Position numbers and translations under genes: made by a program. A model generated the notes under the pieces. That model worked only from the letters and a program-made list of their open reading frames with translations, was not told where the DNA came from and did no database searches. A stretch of 64,000 nucleotides of DNA from Bin87 sp965261925 (GTDB taxonomy: Bacteria; Chloroflexota; Dehalococcoidia; Lucifugimonadales; UBA3495). The DNA lies in the NCBI GenBank assembly GCA_965261925.1, contig OZ253486.1, positions 2,604,001 to 2,668,000 of the forward strand, given 5' to 3'. The stretch's first letter is position 1. Every line of letters starts with the position of its first letter. Shown here one piece after another: positions 17,783-27,721 of the stretch.

Positions 17783-19050
17783 CAGCCGAAAACCTCAATC
17801 ACCCGATCTATGCCCTTGATCAGGGCGTCAATTTCCTCGGTGGTGTTGTAGAAGGACAGGGAAGCCCGCACGGTGGCCGGGATTTCGTAGCGTGCCATCA
17901 CCGGCTGCGCGCAGTGGTGGCCGGTGCGCACGGCGATGCCTTCCGCGTCCAGGATGGTGCCGATGTCATGGGCGTGGGCCGCTTCCATGTAGAACGAGAG
18001 GACGCCGCCCCGGTTTGCAGCGGTGCCGATGAGCCGCACGCCTTCAATCTCGGCGAGACGCTCGGCGCCGTAGCGCATCAGCGCCTGTTCGTAGGCGGCG
18101 ATGCGTCCCATTCCGATTGCTTCCAGGTACTCCACCGCCGCGCCGAGCCCGATGGCGCCGGCGATGTCCGGGGTGCCGGCCTCGAATTTGTGCGGCAGCA
18201 CGTTGTAAATGGTTTCCTCGAAGGTGACGGAACGGATCATTTCGCCGCCGGTTTGGTATGGCGGCATTTCGTTCAGCAGGTCGGCCCGACCCCACAGAAC
18301 GCCGATGCCCGTGGGACCGTACATCTTGTGCCCGGAGAAGGTCGCGAAGTCGACGCCCAAATCCTGCACGTCGATTGGCATGTGCGGGACCGACTGTGCG
18401 GTGTCCAGCATTACCGGCACACCGCGGGCATGGGCCAGCTCGACAATCGCCGACACTGGATTGATGGTACCCAGCGCATTTGACTGGTGCACCACGGAGA
18501 CGAGGCGGGTACGGTCATTCAGCATGCCCTCGTACTCGTCCATCAGCAACTCGCCCTGGTCGTTGAAGGGAATGACCCGCAGGCGGATGCCGATTTCCTT
18601 GCCCAAAATCTGCCAGGGGACGATGTTGGAGTGATGCTCCATGCCGGTGATGATGACCTCATCTCCGGCCTTGAAGAATTTGCGTCCATAGCTGCTGGCG
18701 ACCAGGTTCAGCCCTTCGGTGGTGCCCCGCACGTAGATAATTTCCGAGGCGTCTGGGGCGTTGATGAATCGGCGAATCGCTTCACGACCCGCCTCGTAAT
18801 CATCAGTGGCCCGTTGGCTCAGGGTATGCACGCCACGGTGCACGTTGGAATTGTTGTGCAGGTAGTAGTTGCTGATCGCGTCGATCACCGGGCGCGGTTT
18901 TTGCGTGGTGGCCGCGTTGTCCAGATAGACCAGGGGCTTCCCATTGATCAGTTGGTCCAGAATGGGAAAATCGTCGCGGATGCGTGCGACGTCGACGGCG
19001 GTCAGCGCGCCGGAGTTGGAACCGTGAGCGTTCCCGGTGGCGTCGGTCAC
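17782..19050 (-). CDS. sufS: Cysteine desulfurase SufS
   Basis: A PLP enzyme that removes sulfur from cysteine as a persulfide. The start is GTG 19050, inside the last codons of sufD (a GTGA overlap), giving 422 residues. The frame is open further upstream but that part overlaps sufD and is unlike the family. The PLP lysine is K242 in FSGHKMYGPTG; the persulfide Cys is C380 in RTGHHCAQP, the type-II desulfurase pattern. The N-terminal YLDNAATTQKP motif is intact. Confidence 0.97.
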   Translation of the reverse strand: MTDATGNAHGSNSGALTAVDVARIRDDFPILDQLINGKPLVYLDNAATTQKPRPVIDAISNYYLHNNSNVHRGVHTLSQRATDDYEAGREAIRRFINAPDASEIIYVRGTTEGLNLVASSYGRKFFKAGDEVIITGMEHHSNIVPWQILGKEIGIRLRVIPFNDQGELLMDEYEGMLNDRTRLVSVVHQSNALGTINPVSAIVELAHARGVPVMLDTAQSVPHMPIDVQDLGVDFATFSGHKMYGPTGIGVLWGRADLLNEMPPYQTGGEMIRSVTFEETIYNVLPHKFEAGTPDIAGAIGLGAAVEYLEAIGMGRIAAYEQALMRYGAERLAEIEGVRLIGTAANRGGVLSFYMEAAHAHDIGTILDAEGIAVRTGHHCAQPVMARYEIPATVRASLSFYNTTEEIDALIKGIDRVIEVFG

Positions 19051-20408
19051 GAGCGGCCTCCGATGGGCAAAGCGATGTTTGCGGAAGGGATGGCATCCTG
19101 GAACCGCTGGTCGAGATAGTCCCGCAGGGGTTCCAACGCCACCGTGTCGATGATCTCGCGGGCGAACGCCTGGATCAGGATGCGACTGGCGGTGGCGAGA
19201 TCGAGGCCCCGACTGCGCATGTAGAACACCGTGTCCACGTCGATGTGGCCCGCCGTTGCGCCGTGCCCGCATTTCACGTCGTCGGCGTAGATGAGCAGGC
19301 TGGGCTTGCTGTCAACCTCGGCTTCCTCTGACAGGAGCAGATTTTTGTCGGTCTGCAGAGCGTCGGTCTTCTGCGCGTTCTTGCGGACGGTAACGTTGCC
19401 ACCGAACACGGCGCGAGACTGTCCGTCCAGGATGCCCTTGTAGAACAGCCGGCTGGTGCCGTAGGGCTCAGCGTGGTCGATGTTGATGTAGTTGTCGATG
19501 TGCTGGTTGCCCTTGGTCAGGTAGAGGCCATTCAGCATGGTTTGCGCACCGGTTCCGGCCAGGGTGACGCCGAAATCGTTGCGCCCCAGGGCAGCTCCCT
19601 GTGAGAGCGCCACCGAGGAGAACGACGAGTCTTTTTGCTGCACCACCCGGCTCACGCCCACATGGTAGGCCTCGCTGCCTTCCAGCAGGAGCCGGTAGTG
19701 CTCGACGCTGGCGCCCTCACCCACCGAGGTTTCCATCACGGTGTTGGTCAGGTAGCGCGTGTCGGGACCGGCAAAGGTTTCAATGACGGTGACACGAGAA
19801 TTTGGTTCGGCAGCGATCACGGTGCGCGGGTGGGTTGCCCGAGGTTGGTCGCGCCCGGTGGTCAGGTAGATGACGTTGACCACCCCAGCGTCGACTCCCG
19901 CCGGCACGTATATACCAACGCCATCACCCACGAACGCGGCGTTGAGCGCGGCGAACCCGTCTTCCTCGGGCGGGGCGAGCTGTCCCAGGACATTCGCGGC
20001 CAGCTTCGGTTCCGAATGGACTGCATCGGCCAACCCCGTTGCGATGCCGGCTCCGGTAGTGTTGCCGGTTGACAGAACGGGAGCGAACGCGCCGTCCACC
20101 ACCACCAGGTTGCGCCAGTCGGGTTGCCACGGAGCGACCGCCTGGACGTCCGCCAGCGTCGATATTGGGTCACCGGCCCGGGACAAGCCGGAATGCGAGA
20201 AACTTTCCCTGGCGATGGGCCCGGCGTTGGTGTACTTCCAGGGCTCGTTGCCGCGCCTGGCGGTGGGCAGCCCCAGGGTGTTGAACGCCTCCCAGCCACG
20301 CTCACGCATTTCCTTGAACGCGAGAACGCCGCTGGCCATCTGCCCAGCGTACGCCGTGGCGTAGTGGGGGTAGGTTTCGGCGACCGATATGGGGGCAGTG
20401 GTAGTCAT
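19047..20408 (-). CDS. sufD: Fe-S assembly scaffold protein SufD
   Basis: A beta-helix partner of SufB in the SufBC2D complex. The 453-residue protein has the family C-terminal region (YADDVKCGHGATAGHID, MRSRGLDLATASRILIQAF) and is shorter at the N-terminus than SufB, as expected. It follows sufC by 125 bases, the widest gap in the operon. Its stop overlaps the sufS start. Confidence 0.93.
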   Translation of the reverse strand: MTTTAPISVAETYPHYATAYAGQMASGVLAFKEMRERGWEAFNTLGLPTARRGNEPWKYTNAGPIARESFSHSGLSRAGDPISTLADVQAVAPWQPDWRNLVVVDGAFAPVLSTGNTTGAGIATGLADAVHSEPKLAANVLGQLAPPEEDGFAALNAAFVGDGVGIYVPAGVDAGVVNVIYLTTGRDQPRATHPRTVIAAEPNSRVTVIETFAGPDTRYLTNTVMETSVGEGASVEHYRLLLEGSEAYHVGVSRVVQQKDSSFSSVALSQGAALGRNDFGVTLAGTGAQTMLNGLYLTKGNQHIDNYINIDHAEPYGTSRLFYKGILDGQSRAVFGGNVTVRKNAQKTDALQTDKNLLLSEEAEVDSKPSLLIYADDVKCGHGATAGHIDVDTVFYMRSRGLDLATASRILIQAFAREIIDTVALEPLRDYLDQRFQDAIPSANIALPIGGRS

Positions 20409-20533
20409 TCAGCCTGCTCTTGTTTCAACGGTAAGGATGGTTGCCGTCGCGAGGACAACGTCGTACACGCGGCAAACGGGCGGTCTACAGGTCGGAGGGC
20501 GCGATGGGACGGGGTTCCGATGGCCGTGCGACC

Positions 20534-21325
20534 CTAACTGGCCGCCGCCTGGACTTCTTCGCGCACCCAGTCGTAGCCCCGGGCTTCCAGCTCTTCGGCC
20601 AATTCCGGGCCGCCGCTCAGGGCGATGCGACCGTCCACCAGCACGTGTACCTGGTCGGGCGTTATGTAACTCAGAATGCGTTGGTAGTGGGTCACGACCA
20701 CGGTGGCGTTGTCAGGTCGTCGGAGACGGTTCACGCCGTCGGCCACGATACGCAGGGCATCGATGTCCAGCCCGGAGTCGGTCTCGTCCAGCAGCGACAG
20801 GGTGGGCTCCAGCAGGGCCATCTGCAGCACTTCGTTGCGCTTTTTCTCGCCGCCGGAGAACCCCTCGTTGACGGAGCGTCGGACCAGTTCCGGATCGATC
20901 TCGACCTCGGCGACCTTGCTGCGCAGGAGTTGGTCGAACTCCCGGGCGCCCATTTCCTCTTCGCCCAGATGGACCCGCTTGGCATCCACCGCGGCTTTGA
21001 GGAATTGCCACGCGCGCACCCCCGGCAGCTCCACTGGATATTGGAAGGCGAGGAAAACCCCTTCGCGAGCGCGATCTTCCGGTTCCATGCCCAGCAGATC
21101 CCTGCCCTTGTACACGGCGCCGCCGCCGGTGACGGTGTATTCGGGCCGTCCGGCCAGCGTGTTGGCCAGCGTGCTCTTGCCGGACCCGTTGGGTCCCATG
21201 ATCGCGTGCACCTCGCCGGGTTTCACCGTCAGGTTCACGCCGCGTAGTATTTCCTGCTCGTTAATGGAAACCTTGAGGTCCTTGACCTCGAGAATAGGTG
21301 AAACGGTTTCGTTCGCGGTGGTCAT
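20534..21325 (-). CDS. sufC: Fe-S assembly ATPase SufC
   Basis: An ABC-type ATPase that drives the SufBCD scaffold. The 263-residue protein has Walker A GPNGSGKST (44-52), the signature FSGGEKKR, Walker B LSLLDETDSGLD with the Suf-type Asp-Glu-Thr sequence, and the switch His in VVVTHYQR. It lies between sufB and sufD in standard order. Confidence 0.97.
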   Translation of the reverse strand: MTTANETVSPILEVKDLKVSINEQEILRGVNLTVKPGEVHAIMGPNGSGKSTLANTLAGRPEYTVTGGGAVYKGRDLLGMEPEDRAREGVFLAFQYPVELPGVRAWQFLKAAVDAKRVHLGEEEMGAREFDQLLRSKVAEVEIDPELVRRSVNEGFSGGEKKRNEVLQMALLEPTLSLLDETDSGLDIDALRIVADGVNRLRRPDNATVVVTHYQRILSYITPDQVHVLVDGRIALSGGPELAEELEARGYDWVREEVQAAAS

Positions 21326-21386
21326 CTTAGCTTTGGTAATCCTTTGGTTCTGTGGGCGATGTCAACCTGTGAAACCGGTCGGCCGG

Positions 21387-22859
<1,473 letters not shown>

Positions 22860-22925
22860 TGTTCCCACATCCTCTCCCCCCGGCTGATGAAAAGCGGCAT
22901 GCCGGCGGATAGTTCAATAATTCCC

Positions 22926-22938
22926 GACCATTAAGGTC
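22926..22938. promoter_or_regulatory. Short inverted repeat at suf transcription start
   Basis: GACC-attaa-GGTC lies at the predicted start of the suf transcript. This is where a repressor such as an Rrf2-type Fe-S sensor would act. The arms are only 4 bp and do not match an IscR or SufR consensus that I can recall, so the regulator is unknown. Confidence 0.3.
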
Positions 22939-22945
22939 AACAATC

Positions 22946-22974
22946 ATCGTAGACCAGCGTTACGGTTCTGTCAA
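22946..22974 (-). promoter_or_regulatory. Promoter of the suf operon
   Basis: On the minus strand a perfect TTGACA (22969-22974) and TACGAT (22946-22951) are 17 bases apart. Initiation is expected near 22939, about 80 nt before sufB. Confidence 0.7.
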
Positions 22975-23076
22975 CGATAGGCGAGTCCCGCGCGTGCCAC
23001 GGGCGTTACCTCGCCGTAATGCTCAGGAAACAAGGCGGCCGTAGGATGAAATCATGCGTTGCCCGGAGGATGTTTG

Positions 23077-23307
23077 ATGACCGCCACAACCGCGTCGCCT
23101 GAACTTGGAAATGAGATAACCGTCGCCAGCAACAACGCCCACGACTCGGTGGCGGGCGCCTTGGCCAGGTTGGCCCGGTGGGTGGGTTTCCGCCTGTCAC
23201 GGCAAAGACTCGACCCGCCTTTCAGCAGGGGTTTGGGCGACGACTTCGCCCCGGAGATCGCGGAGGCTCTCACCGCCGCGCACCGTGCGCCCAGGGACGC
23301 GATGTAG
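23077..23307 (+). CDS. Small hypothetical protein
   Basis: A 76-residue frame starting with ATG 23077, with a good GGAGG seven bases upstream. It has no recognised domain. The middle is basic (RLARWVGFRLSRQRLDPP) and the end is helical (EIAEALTAAHRA). It sits alone between the suf promoter region and the globin gene. It could be a chance frame in GC-rich DNA; the ribosome site is the main support. Confidence 0.35.
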   Translation: MTATTASPELGNEITVASNNAHDSVAGALARLARWVGFRLSRQRLDPPFSRGLGDDFAPEIAEALTAAHRAPRDAM

Positions 23308-23356
23308 GTTGCATCGCGACACAAACTTGCGTCCTGAACCCATCCTCCTTTACGAT

Positions 23357-23382
23357 ATAAACATATTGTTTCTAGCGTTTAT
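23357..23382. promoter_or_regulatory. AT-rich inverted repeat upstream of globin
   Basis: ATAAAC and GTTTAT are 14 bases apart in an AT-rich patch just before the globin ribosome site. The patch also contains TATAAA (23356-23361), a possible -10 box. It could be an operator for a nitrosative-stress regulator, but the match to known sites is weak. Confidence 0.25.
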
Positions 23383-23417
23383 CAACGTACGTAGACTAAT
23401 TGAGGAGGATAACCTCG

Positions 23418-23879
23418 ATGAAAGATTCCGAGATGAAAGATTCCGAAATCCGTTTGGTCCAGGACACTTTCAACAAAGTCGAGCCCATCGCCGACACTGC
23501 GGCCGAACTCTTTTATGATCGGCTGTTCCAACTGGACGGCGACCTGAAGCCCCTCTTCCACTCGGACCTGCAGCAACAGGGGCGGCTGCTCATGAAAATG
23601 GTCGCCACCGCCGTGGACCATCTCTCCGATCTGGACACTCTCGTGCCCGTCGTTCAAAGGCTGGGCGCGCGGCACAAGGTTTACGGCGTCGAGCCTTCCC
23701 ATTACGACACGGTGGGCCAGGCGTTGCTGTGGACCCTGGAGCAGGGCCTCGGCGAGCATTTCACCCCCGATGTTGCCTCGGCCTGGGCCAATACCTATGG
23801 GCTGCTCTCGGGCGTGATGATGGAAGCGGCCGGCTACGAAGAAACCTTCGCGCCTGAGGCTGAACTCAGCGTCACCTGA
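23418..23879 (+). CDS. Single-domain globin (flavohaemoglobin-type)
   Basis: A 153-residue haem protein similar to the globin domain of flavohaemoglobins, without the reductase domain. The proximal His is H86 in RLGARHKVYGV; the B10 Tyr is in LFYDRLF, a pattern linked to NO dioxygenase or oxygen sensing. The start is ATG 23418, with GGAGG nine bases upstream. The first 30 bases are a direct duplication of a 15-mer encoding MKDSE, so a second ATG at 23433 would also work. It lies next to the suf operon; a role in NO or oxygen protection of Fe-S proteins is inference only. Confidence 0.88.
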   Translation: MKDSEMKDSEIRLVQDTFNKVEPIADTAAELFYDRLFQLDGDLKPLFHSDLQQQGRLLMKMVATAVDHLSDLDTLVPVVQRLGARHKVYGVEPSHYDTVGQALLWTLEQGLGEHFTPDVASAWANTYGLLSGVMMEAAGYEETFAPEAELSVT

Positions 23880-24127
23880 TCCCCACCGTCGCCAGCGATG
23901 GCGATCTGACGGCGCGGGCTGCCCGCTATCGCCGCTGCGACTCTGGAGCCGGAGGCAGGGCGAACGGCGCGCGATGTCAAACGCCTGGGCGCGTTTCCCG
24001 TCCGGCAGTGTCGCTCCTCGGTGGCCGATTACCCAGCGGCCCCGAGCGATGCCTTGGCTGGTCGCGGGCCAGTCGGTCTGTCCGGCGATTGAGGGCCGGC
24101 GAATGCTGCCGCCGGTTGCAACCGTTG

Positions 24128-24721
24128 TCATGGCTGCGTTGATCGCAGTGGCCAAGGTTCCCAGTCCAAAACGCGATCCGTACCGGGGGGGAACCGGGCG
24201 GTGAAGCGCTTCACGCTGCCGGCTTCAACCCTCGACCGCCCGCTCATCCGCATATTTTCCGACCAGAATTCACGACCCACTTGTCCGCTACCATCCGGTT
24301 GCACTTGGAACCATTCCCTGAACTGTCCTGCCACCACGGCTTCCACCACTTCCTGGAAACTCTCGAACTGGTCCTCGGCGCCTTCGTCGCACGCGTCACA
24401 ACCGCAGTCCGGGAACGGCTCGGTGTGGAAGCGCCCAAAGCGGACATAGATCGAGGGGTGGGAGTACTCGGTAAACGCCACCACGATTGGCGCTGCCCCT
24501 TCCCGTCCCGGTGTCAGCCGCACGGTCGGCCTGGCTGGCGGAGTTTGTTCCAGTTCGAGGTCCAGGCTGTAGCCTTCTTCCCGGGTAACTTCGTATGTCG
24601 CCTCCAGCCCGGATAGCAGGTTCAGCGACCATTGGTGCAGGGGCCGGAACCGCTCCGGCTCCGTGACCCTCGAGTAGGCTTCTTCCGGTGGGCCGTCAGG
24701 GCCCCAATCGAATCGTCCCAT
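24128..24721 (-). CDS. DUF6226-like protein
   Basis: A 197-residue protein of unknown function. The sequence carries RVTEPERFRPLHQWSLNLL, PIVVAFTEYSHPSIYVRFGR and FPDCGCDACDEGAEDQ, a layout I associate with the DUF6226 group (mainly actinobacterial). The CxCxxC cluster may bind a metal. It has no membrane segment. It is transcribed alone and converges with globin. Confidence 0.65.
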   Translation of the reverse strand: MGRFDWGPDGPPEEAYSRVTEPERFRPLHQWSLNLLSGLEATYEVTREEGYSLDLELEQTPPARPTVRLTPGREGAAPIVVAFTEYSHPSIYVRFGRFHTEPFPDCGCDACDEGAEDQFESFQEVVEAVVAGQFREWFQVQPDGSGQVGREFWSENMRMSGRSRVEAGSVKRFTARFPPGTDRVLDWEPWPLRSTQP

Positions 24722-24894
24722 ATCCCGAACTCCCTGGCGTGGTCACCGACGCTGGCAATGAGAGCGAATCGCGCCGGCCGCGACTTCACGTGTCTCGACC
24801 TTAATTGTATGCCCTGGAGCCCCGATTGAGCCGTCAGGTGCTATACTCCGTGCAACTGCTGCCGTGCAGAATTGTCGCCTGAAAAGTCCTCCTG

Positions 24895-25710
24895 ATGCCC
24901 TCCACTCCAACCTATTGCGACGCCCATACCCACCTGGACCAGTACGTGCCGGAAGAGATACCCGGCATCCTGGAACGGGCCGGCGAAGTCGGGGTTGGTT
25001 ACATCCTGCTGGCCGGCACCACGATCGAGTCGACGGAGCGGTGCATCGCGCTGGCAGATGAGCACCCCATGTTCTACGCCGGGGTGGGAATTCACCCGAT
25101 GCAGGCCGACGATCCCGTCGATGACGACGCTTACGGCCGGCTGGAATCCCTGGCCCGCAACAACCCGCGCGTCGTGTGCATTTCGGAGGTTGGCCTGGAC
25201 TACCTGCCCACTTCCCCTGACCACGAGGTTCAGGATCAGGTGTTTCGGGCGCATATCCACCTCGCCAAGAGCCTGGGGCTGCCGATCATCTTTCATTCCA
25301 GGGAGTCCCACCCAGCCGTGTTCAAGGTGCTGCGCGAGGAAAACGCCGGCCAGGTGGGCGGCGCCATGCACTACTTCCAGGGCGACGCTGAAACGGCGCG
25401 CGAGGCCATCGACTGCGGCTTCTTCATCTCCTTGGCGCGCCCCTTGACTCGGCTGCAGGAATTGCGCGAGGTCGCCCGCGACATCCCGCTGGAGAACATC
25501 GTTCTGGAAACCGACGCCTACCCCCAGCCGTTCAAGAAGTACCGCCACAACTGGACCGAGCCCCGGCACCTGGCCGACGTGGCCCAGTGCCTGGCCACGG
25601 TCAAAGGCATTTCAGTGGAGCAGGTGGCGGAGGTGACGACCGCCAACCTGAGCCGGCTGCTGGGCATCGAGACCCCGACCGCGCCCGGATCATCCAGCCG
25701 GGTGGTTTAG
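24895..25710 (+). CDS. TatD-family metal-dependent hydrolase
   Basis: A 271-residue TIM-barrel hydrolase. TatD proteins are metal-dependent deoxyribonucleases. Ligand residues are visible: H11 and H13 in CDAHTHLD, E98 in SEVGLDY, H134 in IFHSRES, H159 in AMHYFQG and D207 in LETDAYPQP. A weak TATACT lies upstream (24842-24847). The true substrate in vivo is uncertain for this branch. Confidence 0.9.
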   Translation: MPSTPTYCDAHTHLDQYVPEEIPGILERAGEVGVGYILLAGTTIESTERCIALADEHPMFYAGVGIHPMQADDPVDDDAYGRLESLARNNPRVVCISEVGLDYLPTSPDHEVQDQVFRAHIHLAKSLGLPIIFHSRESHPAVFKVLREENAGQVGGAMHYFQGDAETAREAIDCGFFISLARPLTRLQELREVARDIPLENIVLETDAYPQPFKKYRHNWTEPRHLADVAQCLATVKGISVEQVAEVTTANLSRLLGIETPTAPGSSSRVV

Positions 25711-25778
25711 CGGCGAATCATTAGTCATCCGTGCATGGCAACTCGCATCGCGGTCAGATTTGCTCCCAGGAGAGCATC

Positions 25779-26252
25779 ATGGCAACCCATCAAGAACGGC
25801 AATACCCGGACGCCCCGGAGCAGATCGTCCCGACGAGCCTCAACGACTATCTGGAAGTGATGACCAAGGCCGTTTTCCAGAGTGGCATGTCCTGGAAAGT
25901 GGTCAACACCAAGTGGCCGGGATTCCAGGCTGGCTTCCAGGGCTTCGATGTCGCCGCAGTGGCCGCGATGGACGAATCGGCCATCGACACCCTTGCCGCC
26001 GACACGGCAATCATTCGCAATCGCCGCAAGATCGTCGCCACGGTCCACAACGCGCAGCGCCTCATCGACCTTGAGGAAGAACACGGCGGGGATATCCGCA
26101 ACTACCTGCGCTCTCAGGGCGAGTTCGAATCGCGCATCAAGGACGTGCGTAAACAGTTCAAGTATATGGGTGACGTCGGCACCTATTACTGGCTGTACGT
26201 CCTGGGCGAAGACGTGCCCGGCTGGGACGAATTCTGTAGCCGCGGCCATTAG
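25779..26252 (+). CDS. Tag-like (3-methyladenine glycosylase I) protein
   Basis: A 157-residue helix-hairpin-helix protein of the Tag family. Family wording includes AVFQSGMSWKVV, FQAGFQGFDVAAVAAM and IIRNRRKIVATVHNAQ. The family normally removes 3-methyladenine from DNA. The base-recognising Glu (E38 in E. coli Tag, eight residues before the conserved Trp) is Ala31 here, and the Cys/His zinc-site residues are not evident. Activity may therefore differ. The start is ATG 25779 after a GGAGAG site. The next gene (DUF1802) lies 64 bases downstream. Confidence 0.75.
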   Translation: MATHQERQYPDAPEQIVPTSLNDYLEVMTKAVFQSGMSWKVVNTKWPGFQAGFQGFDVAAVAAMDESAIDTLAADTAIIRNRRKIVATVHNAQRLIDLEEEHGGDIRNYLRSQGEFESRIKDVRKQFKYMGDVGTYYWLYVLGEDVPGWDEFCSRGH

Positions 26253-26316
26253 CCGGCCTTCCACGAATGTCCCGAACATCCTGACCATCCATGCGAATCC
26301 TGCGGAGGCTGAGGCC

Positions 26317-26907
26317 ATGACCACACCTGCGAACTGCCAACTGGCCCTGAAAGAGTGGGCGATCACCGTGAAGGCCCTGGCCGACGGCGACCAGATCATG
26401 ATGCTGCGCAAAGGTGGCATCCACGAGGAGAGTAAGGACTTCCGCGTGGTGCATCCCGAATTCCTGCTGTACCCAACCTACCTGCATCAGAAAGAAGACC
26501 TGCTGAAGGACAGCCACCAACCCGCGCTGCGGCAATTGCTGGCCGATGACCCCGACGACAAGGATGCCGTGACGTTCACGCACTGGGCCCGCGTCCACGA
26601 GCTGGTCGAGATCGAGCAGCTGGGCAAGGTGGAAGACCTGGCTCCGCACCACATCTGGACCGATACCTACGCGCAGTCGCGCCTCCACTGGAAGCCCATG
26701 GTTCCGCTGACCATCATGCTGCTGCGGGTGTACGAGATGGAAGCGCCCACCACGGTGGCCTACATCCCGGAGTACGGAGGCTGCAAGTCCTGGGTCGACA
26801 TCATCCCCACGGTCCGCCTCGGCAACGCCAAACCGGTGCTGGACGACGCCCGCTTCAACGAGATGGTGGAAGCCGTGCGCGGCAGCCTGGGCCTGGTGCC
26901 GGCGTAG
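26317..26907 (+). CDS. DUF1802 protein
   Basis: A 196-residue protein of a conserved uncharacterised family. It has the diagnostic sequence ALKEWAITVKALADGDQ, MLRKGGIHEES and FLLYPTYLHQKEDLL. The start is ATG 26317, with GGAGG eight bases upstream. No catalytic motif is known. It is probably co-transcribed with the Tag-like gene. Confidence 0.8.
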   Translation: MTTPANCQLALKEWAITVKALADGDQIMMLRKGGIHEESKDFRVVHPEFLLYPTYLHQKEDLLKDSHQPALRQLLADDPDDKDAVTFTHWARVHELVEIEQLGKVEDLAPHHIWTDTYAQSRLHWKPMVPLTIMLLRVYEMEAPTTVAYIPEYGGCKSWVDIIPTVRLGNAKPVLDDARFNEMVEAVRGSLGLVPA

Positions 26908-27043
26908 CAATTGGCAAATTTGCTGACACCCGGCCGTTGACGGGCTGCAACCGGGTTCGCTAAACCATAATCGGCTAATCCTGGCAACCATTCCACGAAA
27001 GTACATAGCACGTTTACTGGGGAAATAGGCTGCTCCAACGGAG

Positions 27044-27718
27044 TTGACCGTTTTGGTACAGAAAGAACTGATCGCGGTAGGCGAATACCGTCCCATCAGC
27101 AGTGTCTGGGAAGGCAACGACGGGGAATTGATAGAGAATCTGCTGCAATTCTATGCGTCGATCCCCCCGGAGCCGATCCTGGACGCGACATACAACAGAG
27201 GGCGGTTTTGGAAAGGCTCGTCACGAAACGTCGTATCGATGGATATCAACCCGAAATTCGAGCCGATGATCGTGGGCGATAATCGGGTGATGGAAGGGGT
27301 GCCGGATGCTGCGTTTGGAGCTGTCGTGTACGATCCGCCACACGTCGGCCCACAAGGCAGGGACAAGAGCAGCAAGAAGTTCGATGAGGATTTTGGCGCC
27401 ACGGTCGCCTGCGGGAAAGAGCATGACTGGAGCCTGAGCTACCTTTACCCGCCGTTTTTGGCCCAGGCGAAGCGGGTTTTGAAACCGGAAGGCCTGCTTT
27501 TGGCCAAGATTACCGACATGGTCAATAGCCACCGTGCAAAGTGGAGCCACTGTGACTTTATGCGCATGGCGGACGATGCGGGATTTACCGTTTGCGATTT
27601 GATCGTCAAGATTCGAACGGGACCGATGGTGTCAACCAAGTGGTCCACCGCGCATCACGCCCGCAAACGGCACTGCTTTTGGATCATTTGCAGAAACAGT
27701 TCCAGATGCGAGCGGTAG
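27044..27718 (+). CDS. DNA methyltransferase of a type II R-M module
   Basis: A 224-residue class I SAM methyltransferase. The order is motif I-like (ILDATYNRGRFW, 45-56), an acidic residue in VSMDINP (motif II), GDN (motif III) and the catalytic DPPH (97-100). DPPH marks an amino-methyltransferase (N4-cytosine or N6-adenine), not a 5-methylcytosine enzyme. It precedes an Eco29kI-like nuclease by 3 bases, so it is taken as the protecting partner. The start is TTG at 27044 or TTG at 27053, which has better spacing from GGAG. Base composition is more AT-rich than its neighbours, which suggests acquisition. Confidence 0.75.
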   Translation: MTVLVQKELIAVGEYRPISSVWEGNDGELIENLLQFYASIPPEPILDATYNRGRFWKGSSRNVVSMDINPKFEPMIVGDNRVMEGVPDAAFGAVVYDPPHVGPQGRDKSSKKFDEDFGATVACGKEHDWSLSYLYPPFLAQAKRVLKPEGLLLAKITDMVNSHRAKWSHCDFMRMADDAGFTVCDLIVKIRTGPMVSTKWSTAHHARKRHCFWIICRNSSRCER

Positions 27719-27721
27719 TTC

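Noticed and set aside
19051..19272. An N-terminal extension of SufS
   Set aside because: It overlaps the sufD coding region in another frame and is Arg/His/Pro-rich. The GTG at 19050 gives the normal length.
23382..24155. A 257-codon minus-strand frame covering the globin gene
   Set aside because: The globin frame has family motifs and a ribosome site; this one has neither.
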